Shown here in pieces: positions 49,602-57,621 of a DNA stretch of 64,000 nt. The translations under genes and the position numbers were made by a program. The first letter of the stretch is position 1; every line of letters starts with the position of its first letter. The notes below the pieces were generated by a model, which was not told where the DNA came from, made no database searches, and was given only the letters and a program-made list of their open reading frames with translations. The stretch is from Desulfobacillus sp041396245 (GTDB taxonomy: Bacteria; Pseudomonadota; Gammaproteobacteria; Burkholderiales; Rhodocyclaceae), in contig JAWKYW010000010.1 in assembly GCA_041396245.1 (NCBI GenBank), positions 1 to 64,000 on the forward strand, in the 5' to 3' direction.

Positions 49602-50252
49602 ATGAAAGCCGACGAAATCGCCCGCTACCTGCAGGACCATCCGAGCTTCTTCGAGGAATACGCCGAGCTGCTGGCGCAGCTCTGCATCCCGCACCCGCAC
49701 GGCGGCCGCACCATCTCCATCACCGAGCGGCAGATCCTGACCTTGCGCGAAAAGGCCAAGCTGCTGGAAGCCAAGCTGGGCGAGCTGATCCGCTTCGGCG
49801 AGGAAAACGACGCCATCGGCGAGAAGGTGCACCGCCTGGCCACGGCACTGGCCGGCGCACGGGATTTCGCCGCCGTGCGGCGCGCGCTGATGACGCATCT
49901 CGGCGAGGATTTTGCCGTACCGCATGTCGCCTTCCGGCTGTGGGGCCTGCCGGCGCAAGACGACGCGGCGGAATTCGCCGGAGTGAACGAGCAGACGCGC
50001 ATTTTCGCCGCCGGCCTGGCGCATCCCTTCTGCGGCGCCAACGCCGGCTTCGAAGCCGCTGCCTGGTTCGGCGAGGCCGGCGAGCACGTCCGCTCGGTGG
50101 CGCTGGTGGCGCTGCGGCGCGAGGCCGAGACGGTCGGCCTGCTGGCCCTCGGCTCCGAGGACGTGCAACGCTTCTACCCCGAGATGGGCACGCTCTATCT
50201 CGGACACATCGGCGAGCTGGCGAGCGCGGCCCTGCTGAGAACCCTGGAGTAG
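49602..50252 (+). CDS. DUF484 (GAF-like) protein
   Basis: This 216-residue protein starts MKADEIARYLQDHPSFFEEYAELLAQL, the DUF484 signature, then a coiled coil and a GAF-like domain. It is always found near xerC and dapF; its function is unknown. GAGGGAG precedes the ATG. Confidence 0.9.
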   Translation: MKADEIARYLQDHPSFFEEYAELLAQLCIPHPHGGRTISITERQILTLREKAKLLEAKLGELIRFGEENDAIGEKVHRLATALAGARDFAAVRRALMTHLGEDFAVPHVAFRLWGLPAQDDAAEFAGVNEQTRIFAAGLAHPFCGANAGFEAAAWFGEAGEHVRSVALVALRREAETVGLLALGSEDVQRFYPEMGTLYLGHIGELASAALLRTLE

Positions 50253-50254
50253 CC

Positions 50255-51160
50255 GTGGCGGAACTGGCGGGCGAAGCAGCAAGAGCCGCGGCCGCGGCCT
50301 GGCTCGACGAGCTGGCCCACCAGCGCCGCGTCAGCCCGCTCACCCTGGAGAGCTACGGCCACGATCTGGCCGCATTGCTGGACCTGGCCGGTGCCGCGCC
50401 GCTCGACGGGCTGAAGCATCACGACATCCGCCGCTTCGTCGCCCAGCTGCATGCGAGCGGCCTGTCGGGGCGTTCGCTCGCGCGCGTGCTGTCGGCCTGG
50501 CGCGGCTTCTTCAACTGGCTGGCGAAGTACCGCGGCCTTGAACGGAATCCCTGCCTTGCCGTGCGTGCCCCGAAAGCGAAAAAAGCCCTGCCCGCGGTGC
50601 TCTCGCCGGACCAGGCGAACGCGCTGCTGGAGCGGGAGGCCGATGGCCTGCTGGAACTGCGCGACAAGGCCCTGTTCGAGCTGGGCTACTCCTCCGGCCT
50701 GCGCCTGGCCGAACTGGCGAGCCTCGACTGCAGCATGGCGCAGGACCTGGCGGCGGGCGAAGTCACCGTCACCGGCAAGCGCGCCAAGACGCGTACCGTG
50801 CCGATCGGCCGCAAGGCGCGCGCGGCGCTGGCGGCCTGGCTGGCGCGCCGCGCGGAGATGGCCGCCGCCGACTGCCCGGCGCTGTTCGTCAGCCGCCGCG
50901 GCACGCGCCTGTCGATGCGCATGATCCAGCTCAGGCTGGATCGCTGGGCGAAGAAAGCCGGCCTCGGCGCCCACGTCCACCCGCACATGCTGCGCCATTC
51001 CTTCGCCTCGCACGTGCTGCAGTCCTCCGGCGACCTGCGCGCCGTGCAGGAGATGCTGGGGCATTCGAGCATAGGCACGACGCAGGTGTATACGCATCTC
51101 GACTTCATGCACCTCGCCAGGGTGTACGACGCCGCCCACCCGAGAGCCAGGAAGAAATGA
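50255..51160 (+). CDS. xerC: XerC, tyrosine recombinase for dimer resolution
   Basis: This 301-residue recombinase has the catalytic set in GLRLAEL (Arg), GKRAKTR (Lys), HMLRHSFA (His-x-x-Arg) and LGHSSIGTTQVYTH (His and Tyr). It starts with GTG two bases after the DUF484 stop. With XerD it resolves chromosome dimers at dif. Confidence 0.93.
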   Translation: MAELAGEAARAAAAAWLDELAHQRRVSPLTLESYGHDLAALLDLAGAAPLDGLKHHDIRRFVAQLHASGLSGRSLARVLSAWRGFFNWLAKYRGLERNPCLAVRAPKAKKALPAVLSPDQANALLEREADGLLELRDKALFELGYSSGLRLAELASLDCSMAQDLAAGEVTVTGKRAKTRTVPIGRKARAALAAWLARRAEMAAADCPALFVSRRGTRLSMRMIQLRLDRWAKKAGLGAHVHPHMLRHSFASHVLQSSGDLRAVQEMLGHSSIGTTQVYTHLDFMHLARVYDAAHPRARKK

Positions 51161-51177
51161 AGCAGGGAAAAGCAGAT

Positions 51178-51254
51178 CACCACGGCGTACACGGCGACAC
51201 GGCGCAAAGTCCAGGTGATTTTGTGATTCGCCGTGCCGCCGTGCCCGCCGTGGT
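51178..51254. repeat. hairpin element with tandem-repeat arms, CACGGCG type, copy 2
   Basis: The left arm CACCACGGCGTACACGGCG and right arm CCGTGCCCGCCGTGG mirror each other in CACGGCG-like units. Same type as 16294-16358. Confidence 0.75.
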
Positions 51255-51272
51255 TTGCATGGGGGATTCGCG

Positions 51273-52109
51273 ATGAGCCCGCCGACGGTTCGACGCTGGC
51301 TCGTTGAGGCCGCGCAGCGCATCGACGCGGCGCTCGGCCCGGCGCGCGTGGCGCGCATCGTGCTGCCGCCGCTCGTCGACAAGCCGGGCAGGGAGGGCGA
51401 ATTCTGCGCCGTCCAGCTCGACGACGGCAGCGTCGGCCTGGCCTTCACCCTGCTCGACGGCACGCTCGCCGCGTTGCATGCGCGCGGGGAGCAGAGCGGC
51501 CGGGCGGCGCTGGCGCTGGCGCACGGTTTTGTCGAGGGCGACGGCGCCGCGCGTGCCCTCGGCCTCGCCGCGATCAACGCCCTGACGCGCCGCCTGTACG
51601 ACCATGCCGGCTTCGTCCCCGACGACTCCGTTGATTCCTTCGGTTCGCTCGGGCTGAAGGCCGGCGACCGCCTCGGCATGGTCGGCCATTTCACGCCGCT
51701 GATCGAGCAGGCGCGGACGCTGGGCATTCCGGTCACGGTGCTCGAGCTCAAGCCCGAACTGGTGCGCGAGGCGCCGGGGCTCGTCGTCACGCTCGACCCG
51801 GCGCGGCTGGCCGGCTGCAACAAGATCGTGTCGACCAGCACGCTCCTGCTCAACGACACCTTCGAAGCGGTCGCCAAGCTCTGGAAGGGCAAGGAGGCCG
51901 TCGCCATCGTCGGCCCCTCGGCCGGCTGCCCGCCCGACCCGCTCTTCGCCGCAGGCGTCACGGCGGTGGGCGCCGCCTGGATCGCTGACGCCGAGGCCTT
52001 TCTTGCCCGCGTCGCCGCCGGCGAGAAGTGGGGCGGGACATCGCGCAAGGTGACGCTGATGTCGCAGCGCTATCCGGGTTTCGATGCGTTGCTTGCGGGC
52101 GCACGGTGA
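51273..52109 (+). CDS. DUF364/DUF4213 putative metal-chelation protein
   Basis: This 278-residue protein has an N-terminal DUF4213-like part and a C-terminal Rossmann-like DUF364 domain (VGMVGHFTPL-type motif, NKIVSTSTLLLNDTFE, AIVGPSAGCPPDPLFAAGV). The DUF364 family is annotated as putative heavy-metal chelation; the role is unproven. It lies next to the metal-uptake cluster. Start 51273 has GGGGGA upstream. Confidence 0.8.
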   Translation: MSPPTVRRWLVEAAQRIDAALGPARVARIVLPPLVDKPGREGEFCAVQLDDGSVGLAFTLLDGTLAALHARGEQSGRAALALAHGFVEGDGAARALGLAAINALTRRLYDHAGFVPDDSVDSFGSLGLKAGDRLGMVGHFTPLIEQARTLGIPVTVLELKPELVREAPGLVVTLDPARLAGCNKIVSTSTLLLNDTFEAVAKLWKGKEAVAIVGPSAGCPPDPLFAAGVTAVGAAWIADAEAFLARVAAGEKWGGTSRKVTLMSQRYPGFDALLAGAR

Positions 52110-52169
52110 AATCCAGGGCAGCCGAACCCGGCCTGTCCTGGCTTGGCCGGGCCGTATAATGCGCGTCCG

Positions 52170-52502
52170 ATGACTTTTAACCGCAAGCTGATCGCCGTCC
52201 TCGCCCTGCTGTGCCTGATCGGGGCGCAGCAGGCGGCCTTCGCCCACTGGGCCGCGCACCTTGGCGCGCCGGCGGCGGTCGGGATGGAGGCGCCGGACGG
52301 CGAGCATGCCGCCGCGGAGGTGCTCGACCAGGCCTGCACCAGTTGTGCAGCCTTCGCCGCACTCGGTGCGGCCCTGCCGGGCGGCACGTCCGTTACTTCG
52401 GCCGCAACCGCAATCGCCGCATCCGCCCTGCCGCCGCCGCAGGAAAAGTCAGTCCCCGCAATACGGCGCCGCCAGGCCCGCGCCCCGCCCGCATTCCTCT
52501 GA
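52170..52502 (+). CDS. small exported protein (DUF2946-like)
   Basis: This 110-residue protein has a signal peptide (LIAVLALLCLIGAQQAAFA), a His near the mature N-terminus and a CTSC pair. Such small proteins often precede metal-uptake genes; the match to DUF2946 is tentative. TATAAT at 52155 lies 10 bp before the ATG, so the transcript may have a very short leader. A 24-bp motif copy is inside. Confidence 0.6.
   Translation: MTFNRKLIAVLALLCLIGAQQAAFAHWAAHLGAPAAVGMEAPDGEHAAAEVLDQACTSCAAFAALGAALPGGTSVTSAATAIAASALPPPQEKSVPAIRRRQARAPPAFL
52445..52468 (+). repeat. 24-bp bipartite motif, copy 13
   Basis: Both halves exact, coding strand, read as Lys-Ser-Val-Pro-Ala-Ile-Arg near the C-terminus of the small exported protein. 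Confidence 0.87.
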
Positions 52503-52570
52503 AGCCCTGAAATCGATCGAACCGCCGCGCCGGGCGCGGCGGCCGTTTCATTTGCTTTGGAGACAACACC

Positions 52571-53965
52571 ATGCAACGCATTGCATTGCTTGCCGTCGCC
52601 TCGGCGCTGGCCTGGCCTGCCGCCGCCGGCGACGAAGACCTGAAAGCCCTGCGCGAGGAAGTCGCGCAGATGAAGAAAACCTACGAATCGCGCATCGCGT
52701 CGCTCGAGCAGCGGCTCGCCGCCGCCGAGTCGGCGCCCGCCAAAAGTCAGTCGCCGCAGGACGGCGCCTCGCGCGGCGCCGCTGCGGCCGGCGGCTTCAA
52801 TCCCGAGGTCTCGCTCATCCTGCAGGGTCAGTATCGCCGCATGAAGGAAGTGCCCGAGCGCAGCATCACCGGCACCTGGCCGGCCGGCGGCCATGCCCAC
52901 GGCAGCGAGGGCAACGAGGAACGCGGCTTCACGCTGGACAATTCCGAGCTGATCGTCTCGGCCAACATCAACCCCTCCTTCCGCGGCCTGCTGAACGTCG
53001 CGCTGAAGGACGGCGAGGCCGAGGTCGAGGAGGCGTACTTCCAGACCCTGGGCCTGGGCCGCGGCTTCACCCTGAAGGGCGGCCGCTTCCTTTCCGGCAT
53101 CGGCTACCTCAACGAGCAGCATCCGCATGCCTGGGATTTCGCCGACGCGCCGCTGATGTCGAAAGCCCTCTTCGGCGAGCACTACGGCCAGGACGGCCTG
53201 CAACTGAAGTGGGTGGCGCCGACCGACCTGTTCATGGAGTTCGGTGCGGAGATCGGTCGCGGCGCCAATTTCCCCGGGACCGACCGCAACGGGAATTCCG
53301 CCGGCGCCAGTGCGCTCTTCGCGCATGCCGGCGGCGACGTCGGCCGCTCGCATGCCTGGCGCGCCGGCCTCTCCTGGCTGACGACGCGGGCGAAGGATCG
53401 CGAAGCGCACTTCGAGGACACCGACGCGGCCGGCCCGAACGAGGTCGAAGGCCTGTTTACCGGCAGGAGCCGTACCGTGGTGGCTGACTTTGTCTGGAAG
53501 TGGGCCCCGGACGGCAACGCGAAGCAGCGCAACTTCAAGCTGCAGGCCGAGTTGTTCCGGCGCAACGAGCATGGCGCGCTGGGATGCGCGTCGGATGTGG
53601 CGACGTCGCCCTGCGCGGGCAGGCTCGGCCTGGGCCGGCTGCGCAGCGCGCAGAGCGGCGGCTACGCCCAGGCGGTGTGGCAGTTCATGCCGCAATGGCG
53701 CGCCGGCTACCGCTACGACTGGCTGAACGCCGGCAGCAAGCGTTACGACCCGGCCACCGTGTTCGCCGCGCTCGACCCGGCCAATGCCTACTTCGCCCGC
53801 TACCGTCCGCAACGCCACAGCCTGATGGTCGACTGGTCGCAGGACGAATTCTCGCGCCTGCGCCTGCAGTTCGCCCGCGACCGTTCGATGCAGGGCGTCA
53901 GCGACAACCAGTTGACGCTGCAGTACATCATGAGCCTGGGCGCCCACGGCGCCCACAGGTTTTGA
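52571..53965 (+). CDS. outer-membrane porin-like protein of the metal-uptake cluster
   Basis: This 464-residue protein has a signal peptide (ending AAAG), a short coiled coil (LREEVAQMKKTYESRIASLEQRLAA) and a beta-barrel with alternating aromatic strands ending in the aromatic HRF. The coiled coil before the barrel resembles phosphate- or sulfate-type porins that bind the wall. Its place before a ZnuA-like gene suggests metal passage. Two motif copies lie inside. Confidence 0.75.
   Translation: MQRIALLAVASALAWPAAAGDEDLKALREEVAQMKKTYESRIASLEQRLAAAESAPAKSQSPQDGASRGAAAAGGFNPEVSLILQGQYRRMKEVPERSITGTWPAGGHAHGSEGNEERGFTLDNSELIVSANINPSFRGLLNVALKDGEAEVEEAYFQTLGLGRGFTLKGGRFLSGIGYLNEQHPHAWDFADAPLMSKALFGEHYGQDGLQLKWVAPTDLFMEFGAEIGRGANFPGTDRNGNSAGASALFAHAGGDVGRSHAWRAGLSWLTTRAKDREAHFEDTDAAGPNEVEGLFTGRSRTVVADFVWKWAPDGNAKQRNFKLQAELFRRNEHGALGCASDVATSPCAGRLGLGRLRSAQSGGYAQAVWQFMPQWRAGYRYDWLNAGSKRYDPATVFAALDPANAYFARYRPQRHSLMVDWSQDEFSRLRLQFARDRSMQGVSDNQLTLQYIMSLGAHGAHRF
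52743..52766 (+). repeat. 24-bp bipartite motif, copy 14
   Basis: Both halves exact, coding strand, in the linker between the coiled coil and barrel of the porin-like protein (Lys-Ser-Gln-Ser-Pro-Gln-Asp-Gly). Confidence 0.87.
53468..53491 (-). repeat. 24-bp bipartite motif, copy 15
   Basis: Exact octamer; the hexamer is ACGGCT (one mismatch). Antisense in the porin-like gene (codons Val-Ala-Asp-Phe). Confidence 0.78.
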
Positions 53966-53975
53966 GGAGGCGCGC

Positions 53976-54917
53976 ATGAAACGGCTATTGTCATTGTTCC
54001 TGCTGCTGGCCGCATGGCCCGCGCAGGCCGAGCTGCGCATCTTCGCCTGCGAGCCCGAGTGGGCGGCGCTGGCGCAGGAACTGGGCGGCGACCGCGTGCG
54101 TGTTTACGCCGCCACCCACGCCCTGCAGGATCCGCACCGCATCGAGGCGCGGCCCTCGCTCATCGCCCGCGCGCGCAACGCCCGGCTGGTGGTGTGCACC
54201 GGCGCCGAACTGGAAGCGGGCTGGCTGCCGCAGGTGCTGCGCGAATCGGGCAACGCCGCCGTGCAGCCGGGCCGGTCCGGCTACTTCGAGGCGGCGCAGT
54301 TCGTGGCGCGGCTGGACATCCCGTCCAGGCTGGACCGCAGCGAAGGCGACGTGCATGCCGCGGGCAATCCGCACATCCAGCTCGATCCGCGCAACCTGCT
54401 CGCCGTGGCGGCGCCGCTGGCGAAGCGTCTTGGCGAACTGGATGCGGCGAACGCCGGCCATTACGCCGAGCGGCACCAGGCTTTCGCCGAGGAGATGCGC
54501 GCGGCGATTGCGCGCTGGGAAAAGGAGGCCGCCCCGCTGCGCGGCCTGCGCGTGATCGCCCAGCACAAAAGCTTCAGCTATCTCTTCAACTGGCTGGGCC
54601 TCGTCGAAGCCGGCACGCTGGAGCCGAAGCCCGGCATCGAGCCGGGCAGCGCCCACCTGGCGCAGCTGCTTGCGCAGGCGCAGGCGCGCCCAGAGGGCGG
54701 GGCAAGCTCCGCCCGAGGAAGTACGCCTGGGGTGCAGCCGGCGCGGCTGATCCTGCGCACGCCTTTCGACTCGCCGCGGCCGGGCGAGTGGCTGGCCGAG
54801 CGTTCGGGCCTGCCCCTCGTCACGCTGCCCTTCACCGTCGGCGGCAGCGAACGGGCGCAGGATTTGTTCGGGCTCTTCGACGACACGCTGGCGAAGCTGA
54901 AGGAGCGGACGCCATGA
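53976..54917 (+). CDS. ZnuA-like metal-binding ABC transporter substrate protein
   Basis: This 313-residue cluster A-I binding protein has a signal peptide and candidate metal ligands: His in QDPHRIEARPS, His in NPHIQLDPRN and His in IAQHKSFSYLF. Zinc or manganese is likely. Residues about 240-255 (PEGGASSARGSTPGVQP) come from a short inverted-repeat insertion also seen near 59991. ATGA overlap with the permease gene. GAGGAGG precedes the ATG. Confidence 0.83.
   Translation: MKRLLSLFLLLAAWPAQAELRIFACEPEWAALAQELGGDRVRVYAATHALQDPHRIEARPSLIARARNARLVVCTGAELEAGWLPQVLRESGNAAVQPGRSGYFEAAQFVARLDIPSRLDRSEGDVHAAGNPHIQLDPRNLLAVAAPLAKRLGELDAANAGHYAERHQAFAEEMRAAIARWEKEAAPLRGLRVIAQHKSFSYLFNWLGLVEAGTLEPKPGIEPGSAHLAQLLAQAQARPEGGASSARGSTPGVQPARLILRTPFDSPRPGEWLAERSGLPLVTLPFTVGGSERAQDLFGLFDDTLAKLKERTP
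54692..54741. repeat. in-frame palindrome plus AGGAAGTAC word inside the ZnuA-like gene
   Basis: GGGCGGGGCAAGCTCCGCCC (palindrome) is followed by GAGGAAGTACGCCTGGGGTG. The word AGGAAGTACxCxTGGGGTGC recurs at 59992-60011. It is inserted in frame, with no stop. Confidence 0.65.
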
Positions 54918-55687
54918 ACGGCCTCGCGGCGCAGATCGATTTGCTCTGGCCGGCCTTCGCCGCCGGCCTCATCGTCCTCGCCACCCATGTGCCGCTCGGC
55001 GTCCAGGTGCTCGCGCGCGGCATCATCTTCATCGATCTGGCCGTGGCGCAGGTGGCCGGACTCGGCGCCATCGCGGCGCATCTGGCCGATCGCGGCGACA
55101 GCCCCTGGATCGTGCAGGGCGCCGCGGTCGGCGCGGCGCTCGGGGCCGCGCTGCTGCTGCAATGGAGCGAGAAGCGCTGGCCGCAACTGCAGGAGGCGCT
55201 GATCGGCCTGCTCTTCGTGCTGGCGGCCAGCGGCATGGTACTGCTGCTCGCGCGCGATGCGCATGGCGGGGAGCACCTGCGCGACCTTCTCGCCGGGCAG
55301 ATGCTCTGGGTGTCGCAGCGCCAGTTGCTGATCGCGGCCGCGGCCAGCGCCGGACTCCTGCTTGCCTGGCGGATGCTGGCGGACAGGGGTGGCCGCCTGA
55401 TGTTTTACATGCTGTTTTCGATTGCCGTAACGGTTTCGGTGCAACTGGTCGGGGTGTATCTTGTTTTTGCCAGCCTGATCGTCCCCGCCCTGGCAACCCA
55501 CGGCATGCGCCGCCGGCGCGTGGCAGCGGGGCTTGCCGTCGGCGCGGCCGGCTACCTGGCCGGGCTGCTCGCCGCGGCGCTGGCGGACCTTCCCGCCGGC
55601 CCGGCCAGCGTCTGGATGCTGGCCGCGGCGGGTGCGTTTTTCGCTATCATCCGCTCAAGCGTTGCGCCATCCCGGCCGATATGCTAA
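54914..55687 (+). CDS. ZnuB-like metal ABC transporter permease
   Basis: This 257-residue ABC-3 family permease has about eight helices and the LARGIIFIDLAVAQVAGLGA motif. It overlaps the ZnuA-like gene (ATGA). The matching ATPase (ZnuC) is absent from the window, which is unusual for this cluster. A terminator-like hairpin follows. Confidence 0.87.
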   Translation: MNGLAAQIDLLWPAFAAGLIVLATHVPLGVQVLARGIIFIDLAVAQVAGLGAIAAHLADRGDSPWIVQGAAVGAALGAALLLQWSEKRWPQLQEALIGLLFVLAASGMVLLLARDAHGGEHLRDLLAGQMLWVSQRQLLIAAAASAGLLLAWRMLADRGGRLMFYMLFSIAVTVSVQLVGVYLVFASLIVPALATHGMRRRRVAAGLAVGAAGYLAGLLAAALADLPAGPASVWMLAAAGAFFAIIRSSVAPSRPIC

Positions 55688-55721
55688 AAGCGAGCTCTTG
55701 TGCTGGCCAATCGGCCAGCCG

Positions 55722-55757
55722 GGGGCGGACGAAAACGAACCGCCCCTTGAATTTTCC
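55722..55757 (+). terminator. terminator-like hairpin after the metal permease
   Basis: GGGGCGG (55722-55728) pairs with CCGCCCC (55740-55746), followed by TTGAATTTTCCTT. Confidence 0.6.
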
Positions 55758-55769
55758 TTACGGATAACC

Positions 55770-56978
55770 GTGGTTTTCTCACTTTTCGGCAAGAAGCCCC
55801 AGCCCGAGCCGGCCAAACCGGCGGCCAGGAAAACGCCGCCCACAACTCCGCCGGCCGCGCCGGCGCGGCCGGCCGCGCCCGAACCGAAGGAGGAGCTGGA
55901 GTCGCTCGACTTCACCGCTCCCGGCGCGATCGAGGTGCATGAAGAAGACCACCCCGGCCAGTTCGAGATCCGCGAGAGTTCGGCCACCCTGCATCCGGTG
56001 GTCGAGGAAGCCGCCATCCTTTTCGCCAATGGCCAGGACGACGCGGCGCTGGCCGCGCTGGAAGCCGCTACCGCGGCCGGCGGCCTGGGGGTGCTGGCCG
56101 ACGAGGTCTGGGCGATGCTGTTCGATCTCTACCAGCTCACCGGCAAGCGCGAGCTGTTCGACAAGCGGGCCCTCGACTACTCGATGAAATACGAGAAATC
56201 GCCCCCGACCTGGGTCGAGCCGGCGCGCAAGACCCTCGGACCGGCGCTGACCACCGGCGGCACGGCCTTCGTGGCGTTTATCGGCACGCTGGATGAGAAC
56301 GCCGACAAGACGGTCAAGCAGCTGGAGAAGATCGTCGCCGGCAATCCGGTGGCGCGCGTCGAGTTCGGCAAGCTGCAGGAAGTCGATGTCCTCGGCGCCG
56401 AAATGCTGTTGAAGGCGATGCAGAAGGCGCGCAAGCGCAAGTGCGAACTGGTGATGAGCGGCGCCGAGAAGCTGGCGGAACTGCTGCGGGGCAAGCTCGA
56501 GGTCGGCAGGCGGGAGGACGAGACGCTCTGGCTGCTGCTGCTCGAGCTGTATCAGCACATGGCGCAACAGGACCCGTTCGAGGAGTGGGCGGTGAATTAC
56601 GCCATCACCTTCGAGGTGTCCCCGCCCTCCTGGGAGAACCGTCCGCCCCCGAAAAGGCCGGTGGCGGCGCCCCCCCCTCCGGACGAGGCTTCGGCGGAGC
56701 CGGACGTGTTCCCGCTGTCGGGGGAAATGTACAGCGCCGGTTCCGACGCCTTCCGGCAGCTCATAGACTTCGCCAATGGACGGGAGAACGTCCTGATCGA
56801 CTGCAGCGAGCTCAGGCGCATGGATTTCGTCAGCGCCGGACTCTTCCTCAACACGCTGACCAACCTGCAGATCACCGGCTGCAGCGTGACCATCCGCAAC
56901 CCGAACCAGCTGATCTTCGCCCTGTTCGGCGTGCTTGGCATCAACCAGGTGGCGCACGTCGAGCGGCGCAAGTTCTGA
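55770..56978 (+). CDS. STAS-domain protein with two related halves
   Basis: This 402-residue cytoplasmic protein has a Pro/Ala-rich N-terminus and two related segments, each with a helical part (ILFANGQDDAALAALEAA; LLLLELYQHMAQQDPFEEWAVNYAITFE) near a STAS-like fold (VEFGKLQEVDVLGAEMLLKA; LIDCSELRRMDFVSAGLFLN). The start is GTG at 55770. Such proteins often sit beside hslVU in Rhodocyclales-type genomes; function unknown. Confidence 0.75.
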   Translation: MVFSLFGKKPQPEPAKPAARKTPPTTPPAAPARPAAPEPKEELESLDFTAPGAIEVHEEDHPGQFEIRESSATLHPVVEEAAILFANGQDDAALAALEAATAAGGLGVLADEVWAMLFDLYQLTGKRELFDKRALDYSMKYEKSPPTWVEPARKTLGPALTTGGTAFVAFIGTLDENADKTVKQLEKIVAGNPVARVEFGKLQEVDVLGAEMLLKAMQKARKRKCELVMSGAEKLAELLRGKLEVGRREDETLWLLLLELYQHMAQQDPFEEWAVNYAITFEVSPPSWENRPPPKRPVAAPPPPDEASAEPDVFPLSGEMYSAGSDAFRQLIDFANGRENVLIDCSELRRMDFVSAGLFLNTLTNLQITGCSVTIRNPNQLIFALFGVLGINQVAHVERRKF

Positions 56979-57018
56979 CGTCGTCACTTCGTTCCTTCGC
57001 TTTCTAACGGGCAGTTCC

Positions 57019-57555
57019 ATGGAGCAATATCACGGCACCACCATTCTTTCCGTGCGCCGCGGCGCCGTCGTCGCCCTCGGCGGCGACGGCCAGGTGACGC
57101 TCGGCAACATCGTCATCAAGGCCAGCGCGCGCAAGGTGCGCCGGCTCTACCAGGAGAGGATCCTGGCCGGCTTCGCCGGCGGCACCGCCGACGCGTTCAC
57201 CCTGTTCGAGCGCTTCGAGGCCAAGCTGGAAAAGCACCAGGGCAACCTGCTGCGCAGCGCCGTCGAACTGGCCAAGGACTGGCGCACCGACCGCATCCTG
57301 CGCCGGCTGGAGGCGATGCTGGCGGTGGCCGACCGGCAGAGTTCGCTCGTTATCACCGGCAACGGCGACGTGCTGGAGCCCGAACAGGGCATCGTCGCCA
57401 TCGGCAGCGGCGGCCCCTACGCCCAGGCGGCGGCGCGGGCGCTGCTGGAGAATACCGAGCTGGGGCCGGAGGAAATCGTCAAGAAGTCGCTGACCGTCGC
57501 CGGTGACCTGTGCATCTACACCAACCAGAGCCACGTGATTGAAACCCTGGAGTGA
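57019..57555 (+). CDS. hslV: HslV, ATP-dependent protease peptidase subunit
   Basis: This 178-residue proteasome-like subunit starts MEQYHGTTILSVRRG; removal of the first six residues would expose the catalytic Thr7. GSGGPYAQAAARALLEN is the conserved C-terminal motif. It pairs with hslU after a short hairpin element. Confidence 0.95.
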   Translation: MEQYHGTTILSVRRGAVVALGGDGQVTLGNIVIKASARKVRRLYQERILAGFAGGTADAFTLFERFEAKLEKHQGNLLRSAVELAKDWRTDRILRRLEAMLAVADRQSSLVITGNGDVLEPEQGIVAIGSGGPYAQAAARALLENTELGPEEIVKKSLTVAGDLCIYTNQSHVIETLE

Positions 57556-57621
57556 GCGGTGAGCAGTGAGCGGTAACCCCCTCGCCTTTCACCGCTCACC
57601 GCTTACCGCTCACCATTCACC
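57553..57621. repeat. hairpin element with tandem-repeat arms, AGCGGTG type
   Basis: The left arm TGAGCGGTGAGCAGTGAGCG and right arm CGCTCACCGCTTACCGCTC are mirror-complements. The element begins at the hslV stop codon and ends at the base before the hslU ATG. Confidence 0.77.
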
